A stretch of DNA of 64,000 nt, from NCBI GenBank assembly GCA_031254035.1, contig JAIRVF010000153.1:62001-126000 (forward strand). The letters are read 5' to 3'. The notes below the pieces were generated by a model that had not been told where the DNA came from, made no database searches, and saw nothing but the letters and a program-made list of their open reading frames with translations. Positions within the stretch are counted from its first letter, which is position 1. Each line of letters opens with the position of its first letter. Origin of the DNA: Paenibacillus sp. (GTDB lineage Bacteria > Bacillota > Bacilli > Paenibacillales > Paenibacillaceae). Positions 24,867 to 34,028 of the stretch are shown piece by piece. Both the position numbers and the translations under genes were made by a program.

Positions 24867-26405
24867 ATGAAAAAAGCTTATCATTTGGTACTTATGATCA
24901 TGTTATGCGGCATGTTAGCATTAACTGGATGCAGCAAGGGGGGATCAAACAATACGGCAGATCAAGCAAGTGGAACGGACGCCAAAACCGATACGGGGGG
25001 CAGCGGAGGGAATTCGGATTCTGCGCTGAGTCCATACAAAATCACATTGGTTTACCCGGCCTCTGCGCCCAAGGATCTGCAGCTTGTCCAGGATGAAATG
25101 AGCAAATATTTGACAGAAAAAATCAATGCCACGATCGAACTCAAACCGATTGAATGGGCATCCTGGGACGACAAAACGAATCTGATGAAAATATCCAATG
25201 AACCGTTTGACTTGATGTTCACGGCAAGTTGGTCTTCGTATCCAAAAGATGTCGCCAAGGGGCAGTATTTGGAGCTTGATGATTTGATGGCTAAGTATGG
25301 CAAAGATATTCCGGGCATTCTCGGAGATGATTTTATTAAAGGTTCCCGAATCAGCGGCAAACTGTTTGCGCTTCCGACCAAAAAGGAATTCGGTCAAGGT
25401 TTTGGTTTCCTGCTTGACAAGAAGCTTGTCGACAAATATAAGTTTGATACAAACGGCGTTAAATCGCTAGAAGACATGGAAGCGATGTTCAAGACGATTA
25501 AAGAAAATGAACCTGGGGTAACACCAATTGTTTCAAGCAAATTTGCGAATATCTGGACTGCGGCCAATTATGACGGCATTGAGGCCAATCTCGCCATCCC
25601 TCGTGGCAGTAAAGAAATTAAAGCGATCGATCAGCTTGAAGATCCCAAGTTTATCGAATTTTTTAAACGCATGCATCAGTGGAATCAAAACGGTTGGTTT
25701 GACAAGGATATTTTGACTTCAGACTCGGACCAAGGCATGAATATGATTAAGGCGGGCAAAGCTTTTGCTGTGGCCCAATCCTTGAAACCGGGAAAAGACA
25801 AAGAAATGAGCTTGGGCTTCGGGGTTGATGTGGTTCAGGTCGAAACGGCAGATCCGTTTACGACGACTGGCGACGCACAAGGCGCCATGCTCGGAATTTC
25901 ACGTACATCGAAAGATCCGGCAAGAGCGATGATGTTCTTGAATCTGCTGTACAGCGATCCGAAACTGCTCAACATGTTGGATTGGGGCGTTGAAGGAAAG
26001 CATTACGCTAAGAAATCTGAAAACGTTATCGATTTTCCTCCAGGGGTAAACGCCGACAATCAGACCTATCCGAATCCAGGAGGCTGGATGTTTGGCAATC
26101 AGTTCAACTCCTATCTGTGGGCTAATGAAGATCCGAACAAATGGGAAGAATTCCAAAAATTCAATGAACGGTCTGAACATTCCATCGGACTTGGATTCGC
26201 GTTTAACCAGGAGCCTGTTAAATCGGAGATGGCTTCGATGGCGAACTTGGAAAAAGAGTTCGGAGCAACGCTCAGGTCCGGAGAAGTGGACCCAGAGAAA
26301 ATCATTGAGAAGTGGAAGGGAAAACGCAATGCATCAGGATTCGATAAAGTCAAGGCCGAAGTGGATAAGCAGCTAGCGGCATGGGCCCAGACTCAGAATA
26401 AGTAA
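24867..26405 (+). CDS. Sugar-binding lipoprotein of importer 1
   Basis: A 512-residue extracellular solute-binding protein (family 1, LplA-like). The signal peptide ends in lipobox LTGC (Cys at residue 22), so it is lipid-anchored outside the membrane. A Gly/Ser/Asp-rich linker follows, then the binding fold. It delivers oligosaccharide to the two permeases directly upstream. GAGAGGAG precedes the ATG. A strong terminator separates it from the sensor kinase gene. Confidence 0.93.
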   Translation: MKKAYHLVLMIMLCGMLALTGCSKGGSNNTADQASGTDAKTDTGGSGGNSDSALSPYKITLVYPASAPKDLQLVQDEMSKYLTEKINATIELKPIEWASWDDKTNLMKISNEPFDLMFTASWSSYPKDVAKGQYLELDDLMAKYGKDIPGILGDDFIKGSRISGKLFALPTKKEFGQGFGFLLDKKLVDKYKFDTNGVKSLEDMEAMFKTIKENEPGVTPIVSSKFANIWTAANYDGIEANLAIPRGSKEIKAIDQLEDPKFIEFFKRMHQWNQNGWFDKDILTSDSDQGMNMIKAGKAFAVAQSLKPGKDKEMSLGFGVDVVQVETADPFTTTGDAQGAMLGISRTSKDPARAMMFLNLLYSDPKLLNMLDWGVEGKHYAKKSENVIDFPPGVNADNQTYPNPGGWMFGNQFNSYLWANEDPNKWEEFQKFNERSEHSIGLGFAFNQEPVKSEMASMANLEKEFGATLRSGEVDPEKIIEKWKGKRNASGFDKVKAEVDKQLAAWAQTQNK

Positions 26406-26420
26406 GAGATGATACGAAAG

Positions 26421-26480
26421 AAGGGAATTCGTAAGCCGGGACTGTTCCTTAAAGGTCCATGCAGGAATTCCCTTTTTTTT
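26421..26480 (+). terminator. Terminator after the importer 1 binding protein
   Basis: GGGAATTC pairs with GAATTCCC across a long loop; eight T residues follow. Confidence 0.8.
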
Positions 26481-26531
26481 CGTGAATAGCTATATACTTA
26501 TACTAACTTTTAATAAAGCTGGGGTCCTTTT

Positions 26532-28283
26532 ATGAACATGTTGAATATTAAACACTCACTTCGTTTCAAGTTAATCATCGGTTTTGTAACGATTACGGTT
26601 CCTTTGGTCGTGCTGCTGCTCTACTACCATTATTATGCATCCAATACGATCCGGGAGCAGGTGGCGGATTCCAATAAAAATTCAATGATATTGTATTCCC
26701 ATCAGATCGAGGCGGATTTGAACAAGGAAACGAATTTTCTTTACAATAACGCCGTTGAAGATCCCGATATCGCCGCCCTTTCGAGGCTGATTGATGATCC
26801 CGATGAATTTTACATGGCCAAAGCCAGAATATTGAACATATTCACACGGTATCACCGGTTCGACAACAGCTTCGATCTGCAATTTATCTATTCAGTACAA
26901 AAACAGGATTTATTCACCACACCGATCAAAACGAGTTCCTATGAAGAGTACACGGGCATCAAAACCACGATTGAAAAGCTGGTCAAGGAGGTCCGTCCGG
27001 AGAGCAGCTATTTTCGGGAATGGAAAGCGACCGAGTACAGCCGAGGGAAATTTGCATTAATCCGACTTGTAGATACGGGAGACAATTTCTATCTTGGGTC
27101 TTTTGTGAAGCTCGAAAATTTGATGATTCCATTGGATCTAATCCATTTGGAGGACGGTTTTGCCAGTTTCGCCAGCTCGGAGGGGGAGCTAATCACAAGT
27201 TCGCCTAAGATTGGTCCGCATCGCCTGAATCCTTCGTTTGCTGACGAATCCAATGAAGTATATCAGGTTGTAAAAACAAGTGACCACAAATATATCGCCG
27301 TTATGAATCAGATCGAGGGAACGGATGTCATATTAAGCGCATTTATTCCGGAAACCCAGATGCTGAAAAATTTATATCATTTCCGCAAAGGAATTCTGAT
27401 TATTTCTGGGATTGCACTAATTATTTTGTTCATTTATTTGGTGTATCTCAATGATATTTTCTTGAAGCCCATGAACAATCTGGTGCGAGGGATGCGAAAA
27501 ATTAAGCATGGCGACTTTGAAACCCGCCTTGAATCCTCAAAGTCGAGAGAATTCGCCATCATCAACGAAACCTTCAACAGTATGGCATCCGAAATTCATC
27601 GGCTGAAAATCAGCGTATATGAAGAACAGATCAAAGCACATAAAGCGGAACTTAAACATTTACAGCTTCAGATCAACCCACATTTTCTATTGAACTCCAT
27701 CAACATCGTATACAATCTGGCGGAGATTAAAAATTATAGCGTCATCCAGCTTATGTGCATGAATTTAGTTAAATATTTCCGTTTCGCGACCAAAACCAAT
27801 CAGGTGGCTGTGACGGTAGCAGAAGAAATGGAGCACATGGAGAGTTATATCAAAATTCAGCAAGTACGTTTTCCGGAACGCATCACTTATGAAATTTTTA
27901 TTTCGGGTGGCGCAGAAAAGGCCGCAATTCCACCATTGCTGATTCAGCCTTTTATCGAAAACGCTATCAAATATGGCTTTGATTTCATGGACCATCCATT
28001 CCACATCGCCATTGACATTCGCATGCTTGAAGAGGAACAGGTTGAAATGATCATATGGGATAACGGCAACGGCTTTTCTCAGGAGGTCCTGCAACAATTG
28101 CAATCAGGGGGATGTAAGGAAAACCACAATGGGGAGCATTTGGGCATTTCCAATGTACAATATCGACTAAAGCATATTTTTGGACAAAAAAGTCAGCTTG
28201 AATTCGACAATGCGCCCGGCGCAGGAGCAAGAATTCGAATCGTACTTCCTTTCCGGACCGTAGAGCAGTTTACTTCGTATTGA
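26532..28283 (+). CDS. YesM-type sensor histidine kinase
   Basis: A 583-residue kinase. Membrane segments lie at about residues 12-32 and 290-312 and flank an extracellular sensor of about 250 residues. HAMP follows (about 310-365), then the His_kinase domain with LQLQINPHFLLNSI (phospho-accepting His384) and a HATPase domain (FIENAIKYGF, DNGNGF). This class senses extracellular sugars or binding-protein complexes and phosphorylates the YesN-type regulator, whose gene starts 15 bases later. It should control importer 1. Confidence 0.93.
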   Translation: MNMLNIKHSLRFKLIIGFVTITVPLVVLLLYYHYYASNTIREQVADSNKNSMILYSHQIEADLNKETNFLYNNAVEDPDIAALSRLIDDPDEFYMAKARILNIFTRYHRFDNSFDLQFIYSVQKQDLFTTPIKTSSYEEYTGIKTTIEKLVKEVRPESSYFREWKATEYSRGKFALIRLVDTGDNFYLGSFVKLENLMIPLDLIHLEDGFASFASSEGELITSSPKIGPHRLNPSFADESNEVYQVVKTSDHKYIAVMNQIEGTDVILSAFIPETQMLKNLYHFRKGILIISGIALIILFIYLVYLNDIFLKPMNNLVRGMRKIKHGDFETRLESSKSREFAIINETFNSMASEIHRLKISVYEEQIKAHKAELKHLQLQINPHFLLNSINIVYNLAEIKNYSVIQLMCMNLVKYFRFATKTNQVAVTVAEEMEHMESYIKIQQVRFPERITYEIFISGGAEKAAIPPLLIQPFIENAIKYGFDFMDHPFHIAIDIRMLEEEQVEMIIWDNGNGFSQEVLQQLQSGGCKENHNGEHLGISNVQYRLKHIFGQKSQLEFDNAPGAGARIRIVLPFRTVEQFTSY

Positions 28284-28297
28284 GTGGAGGTAGTATT

Positions 28298-29896
28298 ATG
28301 TATAAGGCTTTGATCGTGGACGACGAGATTTATGCTGTAATGGGAATCAGAAGCGGTGTGAAATGGCAGGAGCTGCAGATATCGGAGGTATATGAGGCTT
28401 ACAATATGCGAGAAGCGCTGCAGGTGTTTGAGCGTACGCCGATTGATGTGATGATTTGCGACATTGAAATGCCTAAAGGAACAGGGATCGAGCTGCTTGA
28501 GCGGGTGAATGAGATTTCGCCCGAGACTGAGACGATTTTCCTGACCGCCCATTCCGATTTCGACTTCATGAAAAGAGCCATCCAGCTGGATGGTTTCGAC
28601 TATCTATTAAAGCCGATTGAATTCGATGTGCTTCAGGATACGATTGCCAAAGCGTTAGGATCGATTAAACAGGAACGCGAATTACATAACCTCCGTGAGC
28701 AATACAAGCCGTATTATGAGACGTGGCGCAAAAAGAAGTCTCTGATTACGGATAAATTTTGGAATGATCTATTATCAGGCAGAGTCGTTTGTTCGCCGAA
28801 CAATATCGTCGCAATTTTGGAAGAGCATGAGCTCCCGGAACTTCAGCACGCGGTATTTCAGCCCGTTCTGGTCAGTGTGGAATCGTGGCTGCGCGAATTC
28901 AGCACCAAAGATGAGGAGATTATGGAATATGCCATTCGCAAAGGCGCATCCGAAATGCTCCTACCATCCGGAAAGGGAGAAGTCATTCAGACCAAACAAG
29001 ACGTCAATGTTGTGATTGCTTTCGGAGAGGATCGGCAAACCGATGACGATTTAGATATTCATGCACGCTGTGAAAAATATATTCGGAGTTGTCATCATTA
29101 TTTTGGCTGCAATCTATCATGTTATATTGGAAAAAGCTCGTCAATATACGAAATTGCGGATACATACGGGCAATTGCTGGAGATGGAATACAATAATTTA
29201 AATAAATCCAATCAAGTATACACTTTGGCGGCGCAAGGCACGCAACCCATCAAAATGATGATCCCGCGGATTTCGACGTGGACCGTTTTACTGGAACAGG
29301 GAAAGCTTACGGAACTGCAGCAGGAGATCCGCACCCGGATTGCGGAAATGGGAAAGATGCCAGGTCTTTCCCTGAATAAACTAGAGGGTTTTCGTCATGA
29401 GTTTATGCAGATGGTCCATTATATTCTTCATAAAAACGGGCTTTCTGCCTTCGAATTGTTCCAAGATCAAGAGGGGCTTCTGTTAAGTGCCCAGCCGCGT
29501 AATCTTCAGCAATTGGAAACCTTGTCCTTGCAATTGGCTCAGATCATCTACAATCAATTGCATCAGAACGATTCTGTCATCCAACGTGTGAAGTATTACA
29601 TTACGGAGAATCTAAGTGAACAGATCACTAGAGAACAGCTTGCCAGTTATGTGCATCTCAATCCGGCTTATCTGTCTCGACTGTTCAAACGAGAGGTAGG
29701 CGAATCCATTACCGATTATATCCTGCATGTCCGTATGTCGCTGGCTAAAGATCTGATCACGACAACAAGCATTCCGATATCGGATGTAGCCCAAACCTTC
29801 GGTTACCATAATTTCTCTCATTTTTCCAAGATGTTCAGAAAAGTATATCAGGTTTCTCCGCAACAGTTCAGACAGCAATCCGTAGAATCCAAGTAA
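28298..29896 (+). CDS. YesN-type AraC response regulator
   Basis: A 532-residue regulator. The receiver domain covers residues 1-120 (ALIVDDE; phosphorylated Asp55 in ICDIEMPKG; Lys in LLKPI), then a variable middle, then an AraC-type double helix-turn-helix at about 430-528 (EQLASYVHLNPAYLSRLFKR and IPISDVAQTFGYHNFSHFSK). The start at 28298 has GTGGAGG eight bases upstream; an upstream in-frame start overlaps the kinase gene. It pairs with the kinase and probably activates the importer operon. Confidence 0.93.
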   Translation: MYKALIVDDEIYAVMGIRSGVKWQELQISEVYEAYNMREALQVFERTPIDVMICDIEMPKGTGIELLERVNEISPETETIFLTAHSDFDFMKRAIQLDGFDYLLKPIEFDVLQDTIAKALGSIKQERELHNLREQYKPYYETWRKKKSLITDKFWNDLLSGRVVCSPNNIVAILEEHELPELQHAVFQPVLVSVESWLREFSTKDEEIMEYAIRKGASEMLLPSGKGEVIQTKQDVNVVIAFGEDRQTDDDLDIHARCEKYIRSCHHYFGCNLSCYIGKSSSIYEIADTYGQLLEMEYNNLNKSNQVYTLAAQGTQPIKMMIPRISTWTVLLEQGKLTELQQEIRTRIAEMGKMPGLSLNKLEGFRHEFMQMVHYILHKNGLSAFELFQDQEGLLLSAQPRNLQQLETLSLQLAQIIYNQLHQNDSVIQRVKYYITENLSEQITREQLASYVHLNPAYLSRLFKREVGESITDYILHVRMSLAKDLITTTSIPISDVAQTFGYHNFSHFSKMFRKVYQVSPQQFRQQSVESK

Positions 29897-29898
29897 AG

Positions 29899-30609
29899 TT
29901 AAGGGCGTGTTAGTTTTCTGACTGGGCCGCTGGCTCGGCCGATCTGATTCGTAACGACAAAAGCATCACCCGCCGCATTAGGTTTCCCGGGAATTGACGT
30001 TGCACTTGAGGATTGCATCATGTTGCCGCGATTCACCGTAGTCAGATTTGGACTTTTTCCATTTAACCGGCAGCCGGTGAAATACACATTCGAAATCCTC
30101 GCCAATCTCGTAATACTTGCTCCAACTTGGGGAGCTTCAACGATCCACTCCGCCGAAGTCTGCGGGCCGCTGTATCGTTTGATTATGCGAAAAACCCAGT
30201 TTCGGCTTGTGTTACGAAGGCTGATCAGCCAAGTGCTGCCTGTGACTTTAGAAATTACTGCTTTCATATGATCACCTGGATGAACTGGTTTCGGAATGAG
30301 CGTCATCGCTTGGGGGAGGATCTCCCACCAGGCGTAATAATTGGCTTTTCCATCGATAAAATCATGTCCGGTTCCCGTTTGGATCAAACTGCTATTTCTG
30401 AAACCATCGATGCCAATCCAGACGGATGAATAAGAATTTTGGGAACTCGAGCGTACAAAAGGCACAGTCCAGTTCGCTGATATTTTCCGAAAATCGTTTT
30501 TCTGTCCCGAAATGGCGTAACCGCTCCAGTTGGTGGAAACCCAACCTAAGTTGCTTGAATGTTTTATATTGGAATTTTTGACAATGCATATCCGATTCAA
30601 TCTATTCAT
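29899..30609 (-). CDS. G1 (eqolisin/scytalidoglutamic) family peptidase
   Basis: A 236-residue protein with the peptidase A4/G1 beta-sandwich pattern: STNWSGYAISGQ, ISANWTVPFV, SSVWIGIDGF, LIQTGTG (catalytic Gln candidate), YYAWWEILPQ, and SAEWIVEAP (catalytic Glu candidate). G1 peptidases are acid-active glutamic peptidases, mostly fungal and normally secreted, with scattered bacterial members. AAGGGGTGG precedes the ATG at 30609. No signal peptide or propeptide is visible in the first 20 residues (RLNRICIVKNSNIK), which is odd for the family. It ends 3 bases from the convergent regulator gene and is divergent from the next gene. Confidence 0.78.
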   Translation of the reverse strand: MNRLNRICIVKNSNIKHSSNLGWVSTNWSGYAISGQKNDFRKISANWTVPFVRSSSQNSYSSVWIGIDGFRNSSLIQTGTGHDFIDGKANYYAWWEILPQAMTLIPKPVHPGDHMKAVISKVTGSTWLISLRNTSRNWVFRIIKRYSGPQTSAEWIVEAPQVGASITRLARISNVYFTGCRLNGKSPNLTTVNRGNMMQSSSATSIPGKPNAAGDAFVVTNQIGRASGPVRKLTRP

Positions 30610-30725
30610 CAATCTACCACCCCTTTCGATCTTTACGCTATTCTATGTCGCGATTGATATAAGAGCGTGGGGGAATGAAGATGATGAAATGCTTGTTTTT
30701 GGCAAAAGGAAGGTTGGATGATCAT

Positions 30726-31271
30726 ATGAATATTTTGGATGAAATGACTGAACACATTCCATGGCAGCGATTAACAACCCCTTATGGCAGGGGAACAGAT
30801 ATTCCGCAGTTAATCGAGACCCGGCAGTACAAAGCTTTAGCTGAATTAATTGAACATCAGAGCACTTTGTGGCAGGTAACGCCATGGGTACTGCGTGAGC
30901 TGTTGCATGATCTAAAGCAGCGCGCGGCGGACCCTGAAAATGTAACTTTGGATGAAATCGAATTATACATAGCGGTAGCGTCATCTTTTTCAGGACAGCA
31001 GATCGGATCAGGACCCGAGGAAGAGATGCAGATGAACGAACTGCTGGATGAAAGGTATCTGTGGCCGGTGAATGAAGAAGAAGATGAGTTGCTGTGGGAG
31101 GAGCAACCTACTAGTTACGAGCCGGAGCCATTTTTCAGCTATTACTATTTTAGTTATTTGCTGCTGAAGCAGGTGGAACCTGTGTTTACTGCGCTCCTGA
31201 ATGGCAATCAGGAGCTTGCTCTGGCTATACGCGAACTTCAATCCTTGCTACATGAAGCAGAGGAGGATTGA
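30726..31271 (+). CDS. Unrecognised acidic helical protein
   Basis: A 181-residue protein (from ATG 30726; AAGGAAGG lies 11 bases upstream). An alternative start at 30675 would add 17 residues. It is rich in Glu and predicted helical, with ITEHIPWQRL-like start (MTEHIPWQRLTTPYGRGTDI), QSTLWQVTPWVLRELLHDLK and an aromatic patch EPFFSYYYFSYLL near the C-terminus. No signal peptide, membrane segment or catalytic motif. I do not recognise the family. Neighbours give no function; a terminator follows at 31375. Confidence 0.65.
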   Translation: MNILDEMTEHIPWQRLTTPYGRGTDIPQLIETRQYKALAELIEHQSTLWQVTPWVLRELLHDLKQRAADPENVTLDEIELYIAVASSFSGQQIGSGPEEEMQMNELLDERYLWPVNEEEDELLWEEQPTSYEPEPFFSYYYFSYLLLKQVEPVFTALLNGNQELALAIRELQSLLHEAEED

Positions 31272-31374
31272 GGAATAAGGAATGAGATGTGAAGATTTGT
31301 TCCGCCCACATCGTCTGAATGTACATAAACAGGAAAAGTTGCGAAAGTGCATGACCCTGAGATAATTGTGTAAA

Positions 31375-31417
31375 AACGATCTGTCTTCCACGGAGATGTG
31401 TGGACAGACGTTTTTTT
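31375..31417 (+). terminator. Terminator before the HTH-F1beta gene
   Basis: AACG-A-TCTGTC pairs with GACAGA-CGTT and runs into seven T residues. Confidence 0.75.
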
Positions 31418-31488
31418 GTGTGTAGACATATGTATTTACTTTTAAGAGTATCTATATTACTATAGAAGGTAATTGGGGGTGGTTAAAT

Positions 31489-32538
31489 TTGGATGAACTA
31501 CATCTAAATGTGGCTCTGCTAAGAGCCCGCGTGCCGAATCTAACAGTGGCTGCCCGTACAGCGGGGCTGCGTCCGGCTACGGTATCAAATCTTTGTACAG
31601 GGAAAATTCCAGTCGGAAAGGCGGAGGTCCGGACGTTGGCCATGCTTGCGGATCTTGCGGGCTGCACTTTGGATGAACTCATTATCCGCGGTAAGCCATT
31701 GGAAATGATTGAAACGGGCATCAAGGTTTTGGATTTATTGGCTCCGTTCGTCAAGGGAGGTATGGTTGGATTAGTGGCCCGTCCGGGTACAGGCCAAATG
31801 GCTTTGCTTACAGAGCTAATATACCGATTCAGAAAAAAGGACTTTGCCACGATCTTTTGGAAGCCGACCGAGCATTCGGCAGGGGTGGATGAATTGCTGG
31901 AAGAATCGGAGGATGTTTGCTTAACGGCGGAGGAAGTTTTCGGTCGGATTGTTCATCATGCTGAACACAGGGATGTGATTTTGGGGGCTGATCGTTCGAT
32001 GGTTTTATCCGGCGAGATGGAAGATTTAAATGAAAAACTCAAGTCTTCAGGGGTGAGCCCGGTTACTACGCTCCTCGTTGATATCAGCGGTGATGCGGTG
32101 GATGAAGATATACCATATGGGCCATTGGATACTTTCCTTAGATTTGACACGGAACTTACGACAAGACGTCTTTTCCCGGCAATCGATCCTGTCGTTTCCA
32201 CTTCGGTCCTCTCGGAGGGATCGCAGTTGGAGCCCCAACACCTGTCGATTCAGCAGCAGGCTAGAAAATTAATGCGCCGATATCGGGAGCTAAGGCCCTT
32301 GGTTCAATTCAGAGGTGCAGCGAAATTCCCAGAAACGGATCAATTGCTTTATCTCCGGGGAGAAAGATTGGAAGCCTACCTGTCACAACCTTTTTATATT
32401 GCTGAGCCGTACACCAAGAAAAAGGCGGAATGGATTCCTTTCCACGAAATGTTGGAAGACGTGAGGATTATCCTAGAAGGCGGAGCCGATCATATTTATT
32501 TAGATGAGATGTATTTTACGGGGCGATTAAAAGGATAA
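31489..32538 (+). CDS. Helix-turn-helix protein fused to degenerate F1-ATPase beta-like domain
   Basis: A 349-residue protein from a TTG start with GGGGGTGG six bases upstream. Residues about 5-68 form a Cro/C1-type helix-turn-helix (TVAARTAGLRPATVSNLCTG). Residues about 72-345 align with the F1 ATP synthase beta core: ETGIKVLDLLAPFVKGGMVG, LFPAIDPVVSTS, and YLSQPFYIAEPYT are near-identical to AtpD blocks. The beta N-terminal barrel is missing. The P-loop reads ARPGTGQM instead of GGAGVGKT, losing the Lys and Thr; the catalytic GER Glu region and the DELSEED motif are also lost. Nucleotide hydrolysis is therefore unlikely. A DNA-binding regulator using the F1 fold as a sensor or oligomer platform is inferred. 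It lies 29 bases upstream of an acetamidase gene, probably one operon. Confidence 0.75.
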   Translation: MDELHLNVALLRARVPNLTVAARTAGLRPATVSNLCTGKIPVGKAEVRTLAMLADLAGCTLDELIIRGKPLEMIETGIKVLDLLAPFVKGGMVGLVARPGTGQMALLTELIYRFRKKDFATIFWKPTEHSAGVDELLEESEDVCLTAEEVFGRIVHHAEHRDVILGADRSMVLSGEMEDLNEKLKSSGVSPVTTLLVDISGDAVDEDIPYGPLDTFLRFDTELTTRRLFPAIDPVVSTSVLSEGSQLEPQHLSIQQQARKLMRRYRELRPLVQFRGAAKFPETDQLLYLRGERLEAYLSQPFYIAEPYTKKKAEWIPFHEMLEDVRIILEGGADHIYLDEMYFTGRLKG

Positions 32539-32567
32539 CGATCGATTCCTTATTGGAGGCGGATGAT

Positions 32568-33515
32568 ATGGCGGTACATGAAATTCAATTAGGTCGAGAA
32601 GCTTTGATCGGAAGCATCACAAAAGACACTGAGCCGTTAATTACAATATCATCAGGAGATTCGATTCGTTTTCAAACTCCAGATGCGGCTTGGGGAGTAG
32701 GACCTTCATATACAGAGCGGGAAAAGCCATTTGTCAGAAGAGTTAATCTGGATGGCGGCCATGCTTTAATCGGCCCGATCTGTATTGAAAATGCTAAGCG
32801 GGGAATGGTTTTAGCCATTCAGTTTAACCGGATTGTTCCTGGAAAATATGGATTTACTTGTGCGGGGCACTATCCGAATTGGCAAAATCAAAAGCTGCAT
32901 TTGACGGAATATAAAGAAATCACGTTAGATTGGACGCTGGATAAAGAAAACATGGAAGGCAGCTGCCGGATGAACGACATGACTTATTCTGTACCGCTGA
33001 ACCCTTTTATGGGTGTAATCGGCATGCCTCCTGAAGAGGAGGGGATTCATTCCACCTGGCCGCCGCGTTTTTGTGGAGGCAATATGGATTGCAGAGAGCT
33101 TGTAACCGGCAGCACAATATATTTGCCCGTACCCGTAGATGGAGGATATTTAGTTATAGGTGACGGGCATGCGGCACAAGGGGATGGCGAGGTGAGCTGC
33201 CAGGCCATCGAATGCCCTATGGATGAGGTAGAAGTCACCATTCAGTTGCTGGAAGATTTGCATTTGGCAAATCCGCGGGCTAATACGCCTGCTGGATGGC
33301 TTACGTTTGGTTTCCATGAGGATCTGAATGAAGCGACGGTCCAAGCTCTTGATGGCATGCTTGATTTGATGGGAGAGCTATATGGTCTGGATCGGGTTCA
33401 AGCGATAGCTCTGGGCAGTGCTGTCATTGATCTAAGAATCACCCAGATCGTGAACGGCGTGAAAGGAGTACATGCTTGTCTTCCGCATGGAGCCATGAAG
33501 CGAGATCAAGGTTAA
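32568..33515 (+). CDS. Acetamidase/formamidase family protein
   Basis: A 315-residue FmdA/AmdA family enzyme. The typical N-terminal pattern is present (LITISSGDSIRFQTPDA..., then GHALIGPICIENAKRGMVLAI), with GVIGMPPEEEGIHSTWPPRFCGGNMDCREL and VIGDGHAAQGDGEVSCQAIE in the core. Family members hydrolyse short-chain amides to ammonia and acid in the cytoplasm. ATG 32568 has GGAGG nine bases upstream; a TTG at 32553 is in frame but less likely. It follows the HTH-F1beta gene closely, so that protein may regulate it. Confidence 0.88.
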   Translation: MAVHEIQLGREALIGSITKDTEPLITISSGDSIRFQTPDAAWGVGPSYTEREKPFVRRVNLDGGHALIGPICIENAKRGMVLAIQFNRIVPGKYGFTCAGHYPNWQNQKLHLTEYKEITLDWTLDKENMEGSCRMNDMTYSVPLNPFMGVIGMPPEEEGIHSTWPPRFCGGNMDCRELVTGSTIYLPVPVDGGYLVIGDGHAAQGDGEVSCQAIECPMDEVEVTIQLLEDLHLANPRANTPAGWLTFGFHEDLNEATVQALDGMLDLMGELYGLDRVQAIALGSAVIDLRITQIVNGVKGVHACLPHGAMKRDQG

Positions 33516-33833
33516 CCTAAGCTGGATATTTTGTTACCCTATGTTTTCTTGAACGAGAACGAAGCCGAGATGGGTGGGATCTATATCCTTGAAGAACTTC
33601 GCTGACTTTCTCTTGCGCATGAATTAGTTGGCTGCTTGGTGGAGAAGTCCCAAAGCTTAGGTTTGGAATCGGTTTATTGCATTCCGTTTCGGGAGCTGGA
33701 GTATTTTTATGAAAAATTCGGGTTTGTAGCAATGGATCCTTCCATATCATCAGTAAATCAAAAGGTGTTAGAGAAATATAATTGGTGCATCCGGCAATAT
33801 GAGAAACCGGTTATTTTGCAAAAACTGATCTAA
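33516..33833 (+). pseudogene. Broken GNAT acetyltransferase gene
   Basis: Directly after the acetamidase stop the same frame encodes a GNAT C-terminal half: FLNENEAEMGGIYILEELR, a TGA at 33603-33605, then LSLAHELVGCLVEKSQSLGL and FYEKFGFVAMDPSISS to a normal end. The N-terminal half is missing and the in-frame TGA sits in the acetyl-CoA loop. The frame is otherwise intact after the stop, which suggests recent decay. Confidence 0.7.
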
Positions 33834-33849
33834 GGCTGGTCGTAAGTCA

Positions 33850-33885
33850 AACGCTTGGATATATTTTTCCCAGGCGTTTTTTTCG
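33850..33885 (+). terminator. Terminator after the GNAT pseudogene
   Basis: AACGCTTGG/CCAGGCGTT with one G-U pair and an 11-base loop, followed by T residues. Confidence 0.75.
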
Positions 33886-34028
33886 TTTTCTACTTAGCTC
33901 TTCGTAAACAAGTAAAAAAAATACAAGCAAAAGTAAATGAATTGCAATTGTTAGCGATTACAATCAGGTCTAAAATGGAAATACACTCCATAGTGGATAA
34001 AATTTCAATGCAGGAGGCGGGGGAGATA

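Noticed and set aside
31489..32538. A second ATP synthase operon
   Set aside because: Only a beta-like core is present, with a lost P-loop and no other F1 or F0 genes nearby.
33855..34028. Longer N-terminus for the PrsA-like protein
   Set aside because: The upstream in-frame codons overlap a terminator region and precede the strong ribosome binding site at 34010-34027; the signal segment follows ATG 34029 directly.
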